A DNA stretch of 64,000 nucleotides from Cyathus striatus. Lineage: Eukaryota; Basidiomycota; Agaricomycetes; Agaricales; Nidulariaceae. The notes under the pieces were generated by a model. That model was given only the letters and a program-made list of their open reading frames with translations. It ran no database searches and had not been told where the DNA came from. Location: assembly GCA_025738555.1 (NCBI GenBank), contig JAOVFP010000006.1, positions 2,418,001-2,482,000 on the forward strand, written 5' to 3'. Both the position numbers and the translations under genes were made by a program. Each line of letters opens with the position of its first letter. Positions within the stretch are counted from its first letter, which is position 1. This document shows positions 1 through 12,452 of the stretch, in pieces.

Positions 1-540
1 CTCTCCCATTCTCCATACCTCCTCAAAAATTGCAGCAGCCCCAGCATACACTCCAAAGGCAACTCCGACTACACAGGATATTACCCGATGTCGCAACGGG
101 CACTCCAAAAATAAATTACCAACTTCGGAGAGACGGCAATGAAGCCGAACCCCGGATCATTCACTGATGAGGGAACTCTAAACTCATGATGGGCTGTGCA
201 CAGCCGGATCCAACGAGTCGTCCCCGACAACCTCACCCACGGGTACAACCCGCCTAGAACAAGAGTCACCGACACCATAGCTTTCTCATAGTTAGTTTAC
301 CGTTCCTCAGTCCGCATCAAAATCCACGCGTTCAACGAGCTGCCAGTGCTACTGCGGTCTGCTTCTTTGCAACCGGGAAATTTTATCACTTATCCAATTC
401 CGACTCCAAGATTCGCAGAGTCCAGCACTCGCCGCGGCCAATTCAAAAATCCAAACGAATCCTCGGAGAGCCCGACCAAAAAACCAAAGACGCCCAAAAC
501 ATGATCCTCCAGCTCTCAAATCCGAAGCGGGAATCATAAA
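1..540 (-). other. possible 3' part of a membrane-type gene, uncertain
   Basis: On the minus strand positions 540-349 and 278-81 are open and joined by a gap with stops. Positions 1-55 read as a small hydrophobic stretch rich in Val, Gly and Ala followed by an acidic end and a GTATGG donor-like site, which resembles an exon that continues past the left edge. No complete splice chain could be built and no family was recognised. It may be only chance open frame. Treat it as a pointer to look left of the window. Confidence 0.15.
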
Positions 541-3091
541 CCAGGGCTGATTATCATCATATCATCATCATCTACATCTAAGCAAAGCCAGCAAGCGTAT
601 CTTTCCTAAACATCTATTTCCGAGGAATACATCAGATCCATCACAGAAGCAGTGAGCTTTACAGGCTTTTTAGTCTGCTTTAGTTCACCAACTGTCATGG
701 AGACGTCTATCGGTTGCTAGGAGGTTCAAAATCAAGGTCTGCACACAAACCCAAAGTGTCAAACCTAGCTTCTTTTGTTGGCTCCCATCATAAATTCTGG
801 CGCCTACTTTTTGAAATGAAAGCGCATACGCAAGCACTGGAGTACGGGATACTATTTTTGTTCGTGCATATACATATAACTCAGCTGGAGCGGAGCTCCA
901 GTTAAATTCTACGGCCCGACATTTTTGTTATTTTTACTTTTACATTTTAGCACTAGTTCAGGAACTACGTAGGGAGCGAAAAGGAGTGATTAGTGTACCC
1001 CGCTGACGCCTTATCCCTACTTTCATATATTATATATAGAAACGAGGGAGTAAACTCTAACCGATGATTCAAATCGCTGACGATATCCCGACTTTATATA
1101 TTGTATATAGAAACGAGGGATGATTCAAATCGCTGACGAACAACTTTATCTACAATTCGCGCAGTCAATTCGATTCAAACTGAAAGTACTACGGAAAATA
1201 ACTCCTGTACCAGAAATGATAACGTCGCATTGGGAAGGCAGAAGGAAAGGAGCAAGCGGGTATGTCACGCCGAAAGGGGGGAACCGGACCCGTCCGTGTC
1301 TTTCTCCAACTTGCGCAATCTGAATGCAGATAACAAATCTCAATCTCGGATCCATTTCCGACTACCCGCCCGCCCCTAGCTAGACCCGTCGCGCTGAGTC
1401 GACTCTTCGGGTTCGAGAATCGACACTGGCACTGGGAGTGACTCAATTTACGGGGTGTACGTAGGGTACCTACACACCTTTCTCCCTCCTATTTCGTACT
1501 ACACACACCCGATCTTGTTCTGAGCGCGCTATTGTACTATCCATTTCGCGGATAAATACTTCCCCGCCCATGACGTCTATTAAATATCTAACAGAGGCTA
1601 GACGCTGGTTCGTAATCCCATGGTCACTTTACTATTCCATAAAATCACCGTTTATATTATAATGACTTGATGCGCTCCTCTTCGAGTCTTCGATTGAATG
1701 ATCGGGGCTCTCGGCTGGCTCAGCCACAGATAGCTAGCACGAAGATTCGAACGGCGGTGGACTACTTACCTCCTTGATAACCATATTTTATGGGATATGA
1801 ACGCGTGCAATTCTATGCCAACCTACCTCGACATTCGCAGAGTAACCAGAGTATTTCCTACCCCATGGCATCAAATTCGGGATGATTCTTGAAAGATCGT
1901 CGCTTCATTTCCTCCACCCCCTCCAATCTATCCCCGCACTCTGTACTTTGACCTGTGAACGCTTTCATTTCAAGCACCGCGATACCTCGACCCTTTGATG
2001 CTGCCGCAGTTATGTTTAATAATATTTGTGATTGGATTTCGCGTAAATCTTATCATCAGTCAGTTGACAGTCAGCTATGTGATCCCGGTGCTTCTAATCC
2101 TCGTGCTACTGACACTGTGGCAGTATTGACGTATTGTTGCGTGTAATGTGGAATAAGAGGTGTAACTGTGATTGTCACCCTCAGTCGAGAATTGACAAAG
2201 GATCGAGATAGCAACCGCGTGCTTTTAAAATACATACGATTGAAGGCTGAGCGACATTGTTATAGTACAATGTACCACTGGGCGTCTCTCACATGGTACA
2301 TGTGGAAGATATTCAAAATTGGAAAACCAACAGCATATTCACCGCTACTCGTACTAGATGAGCATTTGGCGGTGTAGCATGCGGGTAACTCTGGAATATT
2401 ACTTCTTGATGGTCAGTTGAATTATTAAATCAAGTACTAGCACTAGTGCTGGCGTTGACATTAGGTAGATCCATATCCTACCCACATCCAAAAAGAAGCA
2501 AGTCCTCATGCCTCCTCGAGCTTCTACAGGCAACAACCCGTATGGCATTACGTTCTCAGTAACTGTAAATAAAATTTTAAGTCCCCTGTTGCTTTGGGAT
2601 CGATGGGAAAATCCGTAAGGATTGAATATAACTCTTTCCGCATCAGAGAAGACGAGATCCGCTCTCAGTTCAGACTTTTTAAAAACTGACAGCTGGAAAC
2701 CGATCATATCATTTCACGGCTACACGGTGGGGAGGATTATGATGATGAGAACATGGCCATTGGCAGTTGGACATTGGGCTACGCGTGCGCGTGCTTGTAA
2801 GTGGCGGGCATGACAGCGCTATTCTTGGGCAGTTGACGATCGAGGTCGTGTTGGCATATGTATGTAGATGTCATTTTACAGTGAGAGAATCCATCAACTT
2901 CTACTGATTATTGATACGCGTTGGAATAATTGACTACGTATGTTTTTGCCAAATATAAGAATAGGAGGCGTTAACATAGATCAGTAGCATACTTCAGGTC
3001 TTACGAGTCATTAAAGGCATTACTAATAGTGCGCACTCTGATATCTTCGTAGAACTGATATAGCTTGTAGCACATGTGACGCCATATTGGT
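541..3091. other. gene-poor stretch
   Basis: I see no convincing gene here. Open frames are short, lack a splice chain and have no recognisable domain. A short minus-strand frame at 2399-2707 (102 codons) is the longest but has no recognisable feature. The stretch holds the 60-70 bp direct repeat at 1020-1139. Confidence 0.5.
1020..1139. repeat. imperfect direct repeat, two copies
   Basis: A TA-rich block followed by AGAAACGAGGGA and then ATGATTCAAATCGCTGACGA occurs at 1020-1083 and again at 1093-1139. The first copy carries 14 extra bases between the two blocks. This is a local tandem duplication with a later indel. No function can be assigned. Confidence 0.7.
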
Positions 3092-3134
3092 TACTATTGC
3101 ATCCAGACTAAGTACTAGTCTGGACGCAATAGTA
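3092..3134. repeat. short perfect-type hairpin
   Basis: The arms TACTATTGCATCCAGACT and AGTCTGGACGCAATAGTA are reverse complements except for one position, around a 7-nt loop AAGTACT. It could be a tiny foldback element or a transcript hairpin. No target duplication was seen. Confidence 0.7.
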
Positions 3135-6100
3135 GACCTCACCTATCCGGTCTTGTTCCCTGTATAAGTCTATGATCAATGATCACGAGTCCCGTAACGA
3201 GCGGAGAAAAGGAGCAACCTGCCACCGTGCTACCCGCCGCGAACCACCAGTGCTCCAGCTGGCAGATTGATGGAGCGTCGAAGCTATGTTCAAGTTATAA
3301 ATAAAGCGAAGCTGCAGTTAGTAAGGGTTTGAGGGATCGGCGTAAGATGGTAGATTTAGAATGGACATATCTTTGATTGATATCGCTGTATTTTGGTTAT
3401 CTTTCTCCCAAGTTCAAGAAATATGTATGCCGGTTGGTCCTGAAATTATCTCTTTCTCGATGTATCGGAGTCCCGGGCTGTGGGAGTTAACCCACGACCA
3501 ACTCTTCTTGTACTCAGCTGCGATTGTTCCAGTGAAAACGCAAGTCTAGACAAATCGACAGGCACGTGAAGACAATAATAGATTTGAAGAACTATGCACC
3601 TGTCCAACTTGGTAGGCCATATTTACGGTAAATAAAAGTTTCAAAAGTTTGCCTATCGAAAAATTGCTGCACTGATCCATGATGCGAACTCGCAAGTATT
3701 ATGAGCTACTTTCGTTGAAGATGGACAAGGATCCGAGAAACGGAGTATTGATGTAGTATAACACCCCTTGAGACCTGTATGGAAGGGCTTATGGCCTATG
3801 CAATAGTATTAAAATTTCTTACTCGCACTGTCAGTAGTAGGTTGTGGACTCATTCCGACAAACTGGTGGCAGGATTAAAATTATGTCCCCCCGGGAGCTC
3901 CGAGACTTCAGGATTTGAACTTGTGGCAGAACGGAGATAGCATCAAATATACAGTATACCACCATCACACGTGACAGAAAAAACATGATGTCGTCGTAAC
4001 TCTTTGTTCCTTCCTCCGATTTTTACAAAAGCTGTATGGGGAGATAGAGTAGTACTTCATGAATGTTACTGTAAAATATTTAATACATTGGATGAAGGGA
4101 AGCTGGTCAAATATGCAAAATGGTGCATGGGAATAGATTTGATCAACACCACATGGCGTGACAGTCAATTATTTATTACGAAACCATTCAAAATTAGTAG
4201 TGCCGAAGTCCCGGATCAGTTTATAAATAAAGTTTTGATGTCTTGCAAGATGGTGAATATCACACAATCTGTAACTCTATAAAGATATGACACACACAGC
4301 TCAATAAAAATAATAGAAAATGTAGATTAGTGCTTGTCCTTAACAATTATATACTTTAAGAGCGATGATTCCTGATTTTTTACAATAATGCAAGCCACAG
4401 AATTTTTGAAATTCACTAAATTATCCAAACTTCCCATTTTGTTTTGCATATAGTCCATCGGAATGTGAATATGTTGAATAGCTATTTTACGGAACATTTT
4501 ACAGTATGTTATTCCTTACTATTCAAAAGGAATCGGTGTAATAGGTGTAGATTTGGGATCAGGAGAAGCAAAATGAGAAGGATTGTCACGCGATGCGATG
4601 GTGTCACGTGTGATGGTGGTATACTGTACATCTGAGCTGTGTAATTTAATTTACATTGCCTCAAATGAACTGTAGGTGTAGCCAGCAATGAGGTATACGG
4701 AATATCACTTTCAGGCCTCGTCCAAATATCCTTCATGCATAGCTTGGTCATCATTGTAGCCCTCATGCAATATGATGGACTCAGAGGCTGTCCAACTATA
4801 TAAAAGAATAGTTTACCTCGAATTGCTGTGAGACCGCTAGAGCTCACATTTGATCACGCAGCACTAACATCATTACAATTATACCAGAATCGTGAAGGTA
4901 ACGCTCACAAATAGCAGTATAGACGGCGTGTACATCGCATAATCATTGAAGGCTTCGTTCCATATCTCATAGCACATGCTCGGACGATCACAATAACGAA
5001 GGCTGTGGCGCCTGTGAACTTCCAGTGTGGGCTTCATACTTATTGGCGGCATGAATAGCGCCAACTGTCATCACTGCGGGTTTGGCGGCCCCAGCAATAA
5101 TAGCAATAGCAAAGATCATCACAGTGCACACCTGTAATATAACACTATGGAGCGTCACCTATCCGACGGTGGAAGCGGGTACTCGCCATTTTCACTATTC
5201 CGAGCCGAAATAATTTACAAGCGTAGCCATCTGAGTGCATAGTACATAATGACCATACAATTAAATTATGGGCGCAAAGAATATGAACATTGGTTGCAAT
5301 CGGCATCATTATCCTTTAGAATAGCAGGTATGTACTCGCCATTTTCACTCTTCCGAAGCGAAATATATTTCAAAGTGATCTGTAGTAGGCATCTATATAA
5401 TGGGGGCATCTCCTAATAACCCCATACAATGAAAATAACGAGCGGTGTCGTCGTCTTCAGAACATATGACCGCATTACCTCCGACTTTGGCGAATTGAAG
5501 TAATCATTATCATAGACCAGAATCACCTGATAAACAACTTTAAGCCATGGCGCAGAATGATCGCAACATGACAAAACATACTTACCAAGAGCACGCTATT
5601 TGAACTTCCATAATTGTAGATGATAGATATGATAGATATCTCTGAAATATCGTAGACAATACTGGTAGACATACACAAACTTGTTGTGCACAAGAACAGA
5701 GCGTTACTTAGACTCAACAGAACATAACAACCGAAGTAAACAACTTTAACTGACATAACCTTCGTAAGGTCCTTTTTGTGATATATTTGATTGCTATCCA
5801 CAAAAAAACCACTTCGTCTTCCAGAGGTCCTTCAGGACAGAAGGGCGATGCAAGGTGAGGGAGCGAAACCAAAATCTTACCGGTCTTAGTAACTATTCCG
5901 AGATACACTACACCCACGCGCGTTGAAAATTCTGTTAATATCTAAGATAGAATGGCTCTAAGTAAGTATTTGGGCGGCCACGGGGAACCAGGACACATGT
6001 CAAAATGTGTTGAGATCAGTCGGCTTGATGTATGTAGGAATCAAAGAAGTAGTGTCTCGATAAAGTCAATGGCCGCAGAAAAAGCACGCTCGACTCCAAT

Positions 6101-6514
6101 ACAGGAAGTTAGAATCTGAAAACGGTTATGTATCCTAGGAACGAGAACGTGTCTTCCTGCCAAGTTTACGGGCCGTGACTCGGACCCTCTCAGACCTTGG
6201 GGGAAAGGAAGGGAAACGGAAGAGCTGTGTAACGGTGTGACTTTGTTTAACGGCAAAGAGAGGCCGAGCGCTTAGGGTTGAGTTAAACTTGCAAAAACAG
6301 AGGAATTCTATGACCGCAAGGGTTCAAAATCGGTGAACCCTTAGTGCTGTACGAAGTAAGAAATGTTAAGCGGGAGTCAGACGGAGACCTCGGAACCAAA
6401 TGGTCGACGGTTGATGTTGGATTGATGCTCTGTTGATGAGCATAAAGTAAGCCAATGGCGTAGACCTTCATTTCAAACAGGCAACAACATGTTAATGACA
6501 ATTAGGTACAAATA
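3135..6514. other. gene-poor stretch with possible membrane-protein relic
   Basis: The plus frame at 4004-4282 (92 codons) has no recognised domain. On the minus strand, frames at 5917-5714, 5801-5523 and 5064-4879 contain hydrophobic runs that could be exons of a multi-pass membrane protein, but the stops between them were not resolved into introns with confidence. I do not call a gene. Confidence 0.3.
5179..5376. repeat. pair of ~45-bp direct repeats
   Basis: GTACTCGCCATTTTCACT followed by a C-rich and GCGAAAT segment occurs starting at 5179 and again at 5332, 153 bp apart. The copies differ by a few bases. It marks a local duplication and has no known role. Confidence 0.6.
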
Positions 6515-6772
6515 CACGCGGCTGGATTAAGTAAGGAACATTACATAATCCTCACGCCTCACTTCGCTCACAAAAAGTTGACCATTCAGGAAGTTTTTTG
6601 CAGATTTTTTTCAATAAAAATAGCTCAGGGTAGGATATATAGATGTACATATTATACTGATGTAATTATAATCAGCTGAAACATTGAGAGGTACAGCAAA
6701 AATCACAGAACAAGTTGCCTTCACCGTGAGCGTATCGATTACATAATGTTCCTCATTTAATCCAGCCACGTG
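6515..6772 (+). mobile_element. 258-bp MITE, copy 1
   Basis: The element starts CACGCGGCTGGATTAA and ends TTAATCCAGCCACGTG, giving terminal inverted repeats of about 35 bp that include AAGGAACATTA. It is flanked by TA on both sides (6513-6514 and 6773-6774). It has no coding capacity. A copy of exactly the same length lies at 42044-42301 in inverted orientation. The TA flanks and small size suggest a nonautonomous Tc1/mariner-type element, which is inference. No matching transposase is visible in the window. Confidence 0.85.
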
Positions 6773-6854
6773 TAAGCACATCAATGCTGTGCCGCTGGGA
6801 GCAGGGTGGCGCAGATCAACCCGACCTCGTTGCAACCTCCTTGTCCTTGTCTCT

Positions 6855-6897
6855 GACTTTCATCCGACTTTCATCCGACTTTCATCCGACTTTCATC
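6855..6897. repeat. 11-bp minisatellite, about four units
   Basis: The unit GACTTTCATCC is repeated head to tail almost four times. It is a simple tandem repeat in noncoding sequence about 420 bp upstream of the small gene at 7319. Confidence 0.85.
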
Positions 6898-7216
6898 TAT
6901 CGTTCACTGCATTATACCGTTGTTTCAGAGTCCTGAGCAGATTATTTGTTTCCGCATGTCCTTCAAAGAACTCTGACTTCTCAAGAAATTGCCATGATAT
7001 GACTCGGGGATCAACTCCACAAAATTTTCTCTGGTCAGACCACAGACTTCTGCCGTTCTCCACTGCCGATGATATGGAATTTTGGCTCTCCTGTAGCAAG
7101 CTCGCGTAACTTCTATGGTGGGGATGTGATATCATGGTAGCCGTCTATGACGTTCAACATTGCTCACCGTTCTAAAGTCTTTGCCAGCTTTGTGCCAGCC
7201 AGTCTGTAGCTCAAAG

Positions 7217-7223
7217 TATATAA
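7217..7223 (+). promoter_or_regulatory. TATA-like box
   Basis: TATATAA lies about 95 bp upstream of the ATG at 7319, followed by a pyrimidine-rich leader. Position and sequence fit a core promoter for the small spliced gene. No transcript evidence is available. Confidence 0.4.
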
Positions 7224-7318
7224 GCAACCTAGCATCGCTTGATTTTTCAGTCTTAAGTTCTTAAATCTCATCCGACCACTATCGCTACTTCATACGGCAT
7301 ACTCAATCAACAATTACT

Positions 7319-7662
7319 ATGGAAGGACACTTCATTGGTAACAAGCAAGTCGAGGAGTTCTGCCCCGAAGATACTTCCAAGATCCCCTTTGAGGATGTAA
7401 CGAAACAAGACACACAGAGGAGGTCAGATAATACTTCTCAGGGAGGCGCTGCCGCTCGTGCTTCTGTGGCTTCGAGGGACCCGAAAGGTATGCTTCCCCG
7501 TCTTCATGTTTGGAGCTTGTTGTTTACTTGTATGCTGCAGAATTCGACACAACTCATCGAGGAGGTCAAGGAGATCACCTTCCTACGACTGGTAAGTGTG
7601 ATATTTTTGATCTGTCATGTTCTCCATGCACTCACATTTGATATGCAGAACCTACCATCTAA
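7319..7662 (+). CDS. small hydrophilic protein, 77 aa, three exons
   Basis: Three exons, 7319-7487, 7541-7591 and 7649-7662, join in frame to 234 nt (77 residues plus stop). The introns are 53 and 57 nt with GTATGC...GCAG and GTAAGT...GCAG ends. The last coding exon is only 14 nt. Reading straight through without splicing would give a longer frame of poor quality. The product begins MEGHFIGNKQVEEFCPED, has no signal peptide, no membrane segment and no recognised domain, and is rich in charged and small residues, so it is probably disordered. A TATA-like box sits upstream. Function unknown. The gene model is firm on splice sites but would need RNA support. Confidence 0.65.
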
Positions 7663-8285
7663 ACGACATGCAAACAGATACTGCTTGTATTATATATTTA
7701 ATTACAACGTTCCTGTTAACATTAGGATTACATCCGATTTATTCCGCTTTGTTTTAACCTGTGAAGATAGTGCTCACTCAAAGCTTTTTTCAACCACTTT
7801 ATGTGAGCTGGAACAAAGTTTAAGGCCTAAGGTACAGCACACCCCAATGGTTTTCATGAAATGTACTCCATCCAGTTGGCTACTGAAGCCAGATGAAGCT
7901 GTGGACTGGAGTCCGACTCCAGCATAATAATTCATACGGCAATTCGAGTATGATATCTGTTATTTAGTTTATCGGTGATGCCATTTCTAGACATTTAGCT
8001 TCATGGTATATCCAAGGTATATCCTAGTCTCGCCCAAGATATCCACGTGAGTGGATCCGTCCACCTTGGTGAACGGTCTTGTACTAAAGTCCAGGTTTTA
8101 GCAGGGCAGTGCAAAGCAAACAAAATCATTAGATTGGCAAATGAAGTGTACATTACGTAAGATAAATTTTTATTTACCGGCGTCACACAGTCTAGATTGT
8201 CACTCTAGTCTGACCAATGGGAATTATTGATATCTTGGCTGCTAGTTGAGCTATCAGTGCTCGACGCGTCGAAGCACACGTCCCT

Positions 8286-9701
8286 GTGTTCCCCCCTGGG
8301 CCCTCTGGCACATACAGCTCCTCTATGGAACTAGGATCCATAACTCCTGCAGTCCGCACCATGTACACCGCACTAGGGGTGGTCACAGATAGCCAGTATC
8401 CGAATATCTGCAGATATTATCTGTTTTCAGTGCCGTCAGATCGGATACAGATATCTTCCCACAGATATTCAGATAATCTGCAGATATCTGCTCAATGCAT
8501 ACCCCAATTCCTTTGCACACTGACTATTATCTGCTTATACCCCACTTTAAAATCATATATATATAATAATAAATGTATTCTTCTATTTTACATACTTTTT
8601 CTAAGAAATAAACCAGTCATTGTATTTCTATGTTTAAATAAGTGTCATTTTCAGAATTTCATGGAATTCGTGACATGAAAGGGACCAGTCACACGTTGTG
8701 ATCAGGGCTATCACTTTAATAAATGCCGCATACATTTTTATGTAATTCAATTCAATTGCAAATAGGTGAAGTACAATTCAAGGCTTATACTGCAACTTTA
8801 GCTCTTTTGAATTTTTGTATTGTATTTTTTGTACTTATGGTATGTAAATATGAGCCCTGATATTTTATGACTTCAATGACCTAAAAATCATGGAAATCGG
8901 TAAAGAACTACAATAGATACATTAGAATTAAGTTGTATCTCTATGCTAAGGTAAGTTAGCACAGATGAGAGCCGAGATCTGCAGATACCATCCGATCTCT
9001 ATCCGAATCTAATTTTATCCGACGGATATTATCCGGATTCATCCGGATCTATCCATGACCAGCCCTACACCGCACTGCCCTCTAGCACCCTTGCCCTTAG
9101 TTCCAAATACTCCATTTGACACCCCTCGTTGCAAGACTCCTGCACACCACACCGCAAACTAGAAAGGAAAATCAGCCTGTTACTATGCAAAAGACTTGGC
9201 CACAGCTGCTCCAGGTAATACCACTCGAGATCATAGAAGATGTTGTTTCAGGGACAGGATATGGGAAGTCACTGGTGTTCATGCTGCTTGCGATTGCAGC
9301 AGCTATAGCCGGGGAACATGACATTGTTATTGTCATATTTCCACTAAAGACGCTGCAGAAAGATTAAGTGCGTTAGCGTTATCGATCTTTTGTGAATGTC
9401 ATTTTACTTATATTATTAACACAACAGGTCAGTGGTTTAATGTGAGCGAGAGTTGCACAGTGGGAATACGTGTCGAGAGTGTAGCGTATTAGCCATTGCT
9501 GTAAATGAAGATAATAACGACACATCTTTATTTACGGAAATCTCGCGGGGAACGTACCGCTTAGTGTATGCATCACCTAAAATCCTCCTATGGAACATGC
9601 ACTTCAAGAAATTGTTAATTCATTGCCCGGCAATATCCCACTTCTTTGAGTGCTTTGATAGCACCAGTGACTTTCGGCTCAGTTTATTTATTCTTCTCTA
9701 A
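8286..9701 (+). pseudogene. RecQ-like helicase fragment interrupted by a hAT element
   Basis: The plus frame from 9116 contains SGTGYGKSLVF, a Walker A motif, followed by a hydrophobic strand and FPLKTLQKD, as in the N-terminal helicase domain of RecQ-like proteins abundant in Agaricomycetes. A short intron (about 9367-9428) leads to a second frame with YASPKILLWNMHFKKLL, which matches the segment before motif II. Nothing beyond that is present, so the DEAH box and the whole C-terminal domain are missing. Upstream sequence 8286-8373 was continuous with 9068 onward before the hAT insertion. The gene is a truncated, dead copy related to the helicase at 46481-50601. Confidence 0.55.
8374..9067. 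mobile_element. nonautonomous hAT element, 694 bp
   Basis: The left end reads TAGGGGTGGTCACAGATAG and the right end, reverse complemented, reads TAGGGCTGGTCATGGATAG. The flanks carry an exact 8-bp target duplication CACCGCAC (8366-8373 and 9068-9075), the hallmark of hAT insertion. Subterminal sequence holds many short motifs of the type CAGATAT and ATCCGGAT, as is common for hAT transposase binding regions. There is no transposase frame, so it must be moved in trans. Confidence 0.9.
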
Positions 9702-10509
9702 CATGATGAGCCTTTCACGATAAATGAAGATGATGAAGGAAGATGATGAAGGATGTAATCACCTCACAATCGCCTTGCGTTGATCTTTAGATAGCTTTGA
9801 GACGTCCAAATTGGTGCGCGCCTATAATCACATGATTTGTGACTCGCCTATCGGTGACACTTTCCATCAGACCGGTAACTTAAGCTTGAAACCTATTCAA
9901 ATCACTTGAAGTGCTTGCATGAAACCATTAGTAACAGAGACTTTCACAGTTTTTGTACTTTTATAGTTCCTATGTTTAATGAATCTATACAAATACCACA
10001 TGGTTGGATACAGCAGGACAGTATGAATATTTTGTCTCTAATAATGGTATGCCTCTGGTTTAAACCCGAGGGTTGTAGGGCTACTTTAGTTACAAATCTT
10101 GCACTGCCCTGGTTATTTCAGGATGTTTGTCTAAGCCCGTCTCATGACGTACCCTTCGGGTGTCCACATATGGAAGGGTCCACGTGATATCATGAGACGG
10201 GCTTTGTTGAGCCTAGGTATATCCAAGACAATCGACCCAAAATCTACCGCCACCGGTAACAAGCGAGTCGAGACTCAACACGTGATAGGCCTATGTACTT
10301 ACGTACATAGCACGAACGCGTATGCGTCTAAGTTCATGCGTCCGACGTCTGCCATCTTTCCTCCTATCCGTGATACTTACTTCAGAGTTTTCAACTGAAG
10401 TTACTTATCTTCAACTTTCCTCCATCTATATTTTCCCTACATGGTCTATACCCGCGGTTATGCATCAAAACCTACTCGAATAAGTAGATACAAGATCGGA
10501 GGATTGAAA
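9702..10509. other. intergenic stretch
   Basis: No supported gene. Short plus frames at 9906-10187 and 10144-10398 have no domain or splice chain. The stretch holds the foldback at 10133-10204. Confidence 0.4.
10133..10204. repeat. 72-bp foldback
   Basis: AAGCCCGTCTCATGA at the left and TCATGAGACGGGCTT at the right are perfect 15-bp reverse complements, and the inner parts ACCCTTC / GAAGGGT also pair. The sequence can form a long hairpin. It may be a very small foldback MITE, but no clear target duplication was found. Confidence 0.7.
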
Positions 10510-11413
10510 ACGATATACGGTTGCCGAGCCGTGCCAGCCAGGATTTCGTCCTCTCAAAATCCATTCGCTTGCTGAAACAGCCGAACAAGGTTTGACAGCG
10601 TTTATTTCTAGGAACATTAAATGTCCTCGTATTACGTAATAGCTGATTTTCGAATATCTCAGACTATTATGCAGTAAATGTCTTCTCCACTCCGTGTGTA
10701 TAACTAGGAAAGGTGCACAGTGAAATAGACAATTCAAGCATACATAATAACATAGTAAGTGGAAAACTGCATAACATAATCTAATGTTCATTTACATTGC
10801 GTGACTTAATGCTGTGGGATCAATCTTGAATCCGGTTATGGGATTATTCTTGTTCACAAAAATGTGAATATCTTTGCCATGGTCTAAAATAATAATATGA
10901 TGCTTAGTAAAATAGTAGTTAAGCTATATCAGAACATGATATATATTTTATCTAAATGCAGCTGTTGGATGGCACTGTATTAGAATCAATTCATCTGATT
11001 CCCATGCTGGCACTGGGAACCTATTCATCGCAAACTCACAAAATTTGTTAAGTAGAGATCAAATGAACGACTAGAATAAAACAGATTACAATTTACGATG
11101 CAAAATACTGGCTCATAGTATATTTTGTTGCGAAGATTTTCAGATTTTTATTAGCGAATATCTCACAGTTACCTTGCAGTTCCTGAACAGACCATTTGGA
11201 TGCATACAAAATGTGAAGACTACGATCAATGATTACTTGTAGGTAATTAGATATCAGCAGTTATCCTTTAACTACATACATATCTTCTATCTGCGACTGT
11301 ATAGTATGTAGGGTATACTCAGCATTGAAACTCGGTGTAATAGTTAAAAATACGATAAATAAATTACCGTGCTACATTAGTCTACTAGTACCCGACGATA
11401 AGCGTAGCATAGC

Positions 11414-12452
11414 TAGTGTAGGGGGCACAACCTCCCAAAGCATTCGCCAATCGCCTGGCGCAGCGAGGCCCTGGCGTGGGAAAGTGGCGAGCCCTGGCGA
11501 GACTGGCGACAGGACAAATAGATATTTGTCTACTACGCATACAAAATATCTACTGTTATCATATCCCATTGAATTAAGTAATGAGTTAGTATCCCAAGGC
11601 TCATCAGCAGAGTGAATTTTCAATAGAAGGGAGCTGTTCTTGATGGATGGTATCAATAATAGAAGTATCATATACTTCTCCCACTGGAATTAATGCACTG
11701 AGACCACCACCAGTCTCAGTGGTAAATCCAGACTGCTCTAATGCTGCATATTTACATTCTAAACCACCTGTTCTCATGGTTAGTCCCATATTACTCCCCT
11801 CACCAGTAATTGACTCACTTTAGAAGCTGTGTATTAGCACTATCTTGCTCCCCCTTCATAAGTGCCCTATCCACAAAGCTTCCCATTCCAGTTGTAATGA
11901 TCATGTTTCCAGGTGCAACTTTCTGCTTCTTGGGATGAGCCACCACAGAAACATCAACATCACCTTCTAAGTCCGGCACAGTTATGTTCACACCTCCACC
12001 CCAGTCCATAAGAATATCATTTGTCTTTTCGTACATCTTTTGGCGCATTACAGCATTCATTAGGAGGCACAAATGCTTTGGATAACAGCCATCACGATAA
12101 ATGAGTAACACTGAACAGTACTTTCATTCTACTGTCCAGTGTCTCGTCTTCACATTCTTCTCCTTCTTAATGAAATTCTCGGAAACAAATGTGTCTTCTG
12201 GTGGTCCACCTTTGGCTCCACTCATTTCAGTGTAGTATGTATTGTAAGCAGCGAGGGGCACTCAGATATCTAGTGGAACGGAGGGCAGTTCCAGCGGAAT
12301 CAGGTCATTTACTTATTTTTCTATTTACATAATAATAAAATGATGTCGCCATGTCTCGCCAGTATCTAAATCTGAGGAAGTATCGCCACATGGCGATCGC
12401 CAGGTGGCGATACCTGGCGAGGCGAAGTGGCGAGGTTGTGCCAACAACACTA
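11414..12452 (-). mobile_element. nested hAT element, 1039 bp, with transposase remnant
   Basis: Left end TAGTGTAGGGGGCACAACCT and reverse-complemented right end TAGTGTTGTTGGCACAACCT form the terminal repeats. The 8-bp target duplication AGCATAGC is exact (11406-11413 and 12453-12460). Subterminal regions are full of GGCGA / TCGCC motifs on both sides. It sits inside the 10517-12796 element, so it is the younger insertion. It contains a shortened minus-strand reading frame and cannot be autonomous. Confidence 0.92.
11815..12111 (-). pseudogene. hAT transposase fragment
   Basis: A 98-codon minus frame ends with a segment containing FVDRALMKGEQDSANTQLLK. This resembles the start of hAT transposases after the BED zinc finger, where the motif precedes the first conserved helices. 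The frame stops at once after that. Catalytic regions are absent. A second short frame downstream (11789-11604) may be a mutated continuation. The assignment comes from position inside a hAT element and weak recalled similarity. Confidence 0.4.
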
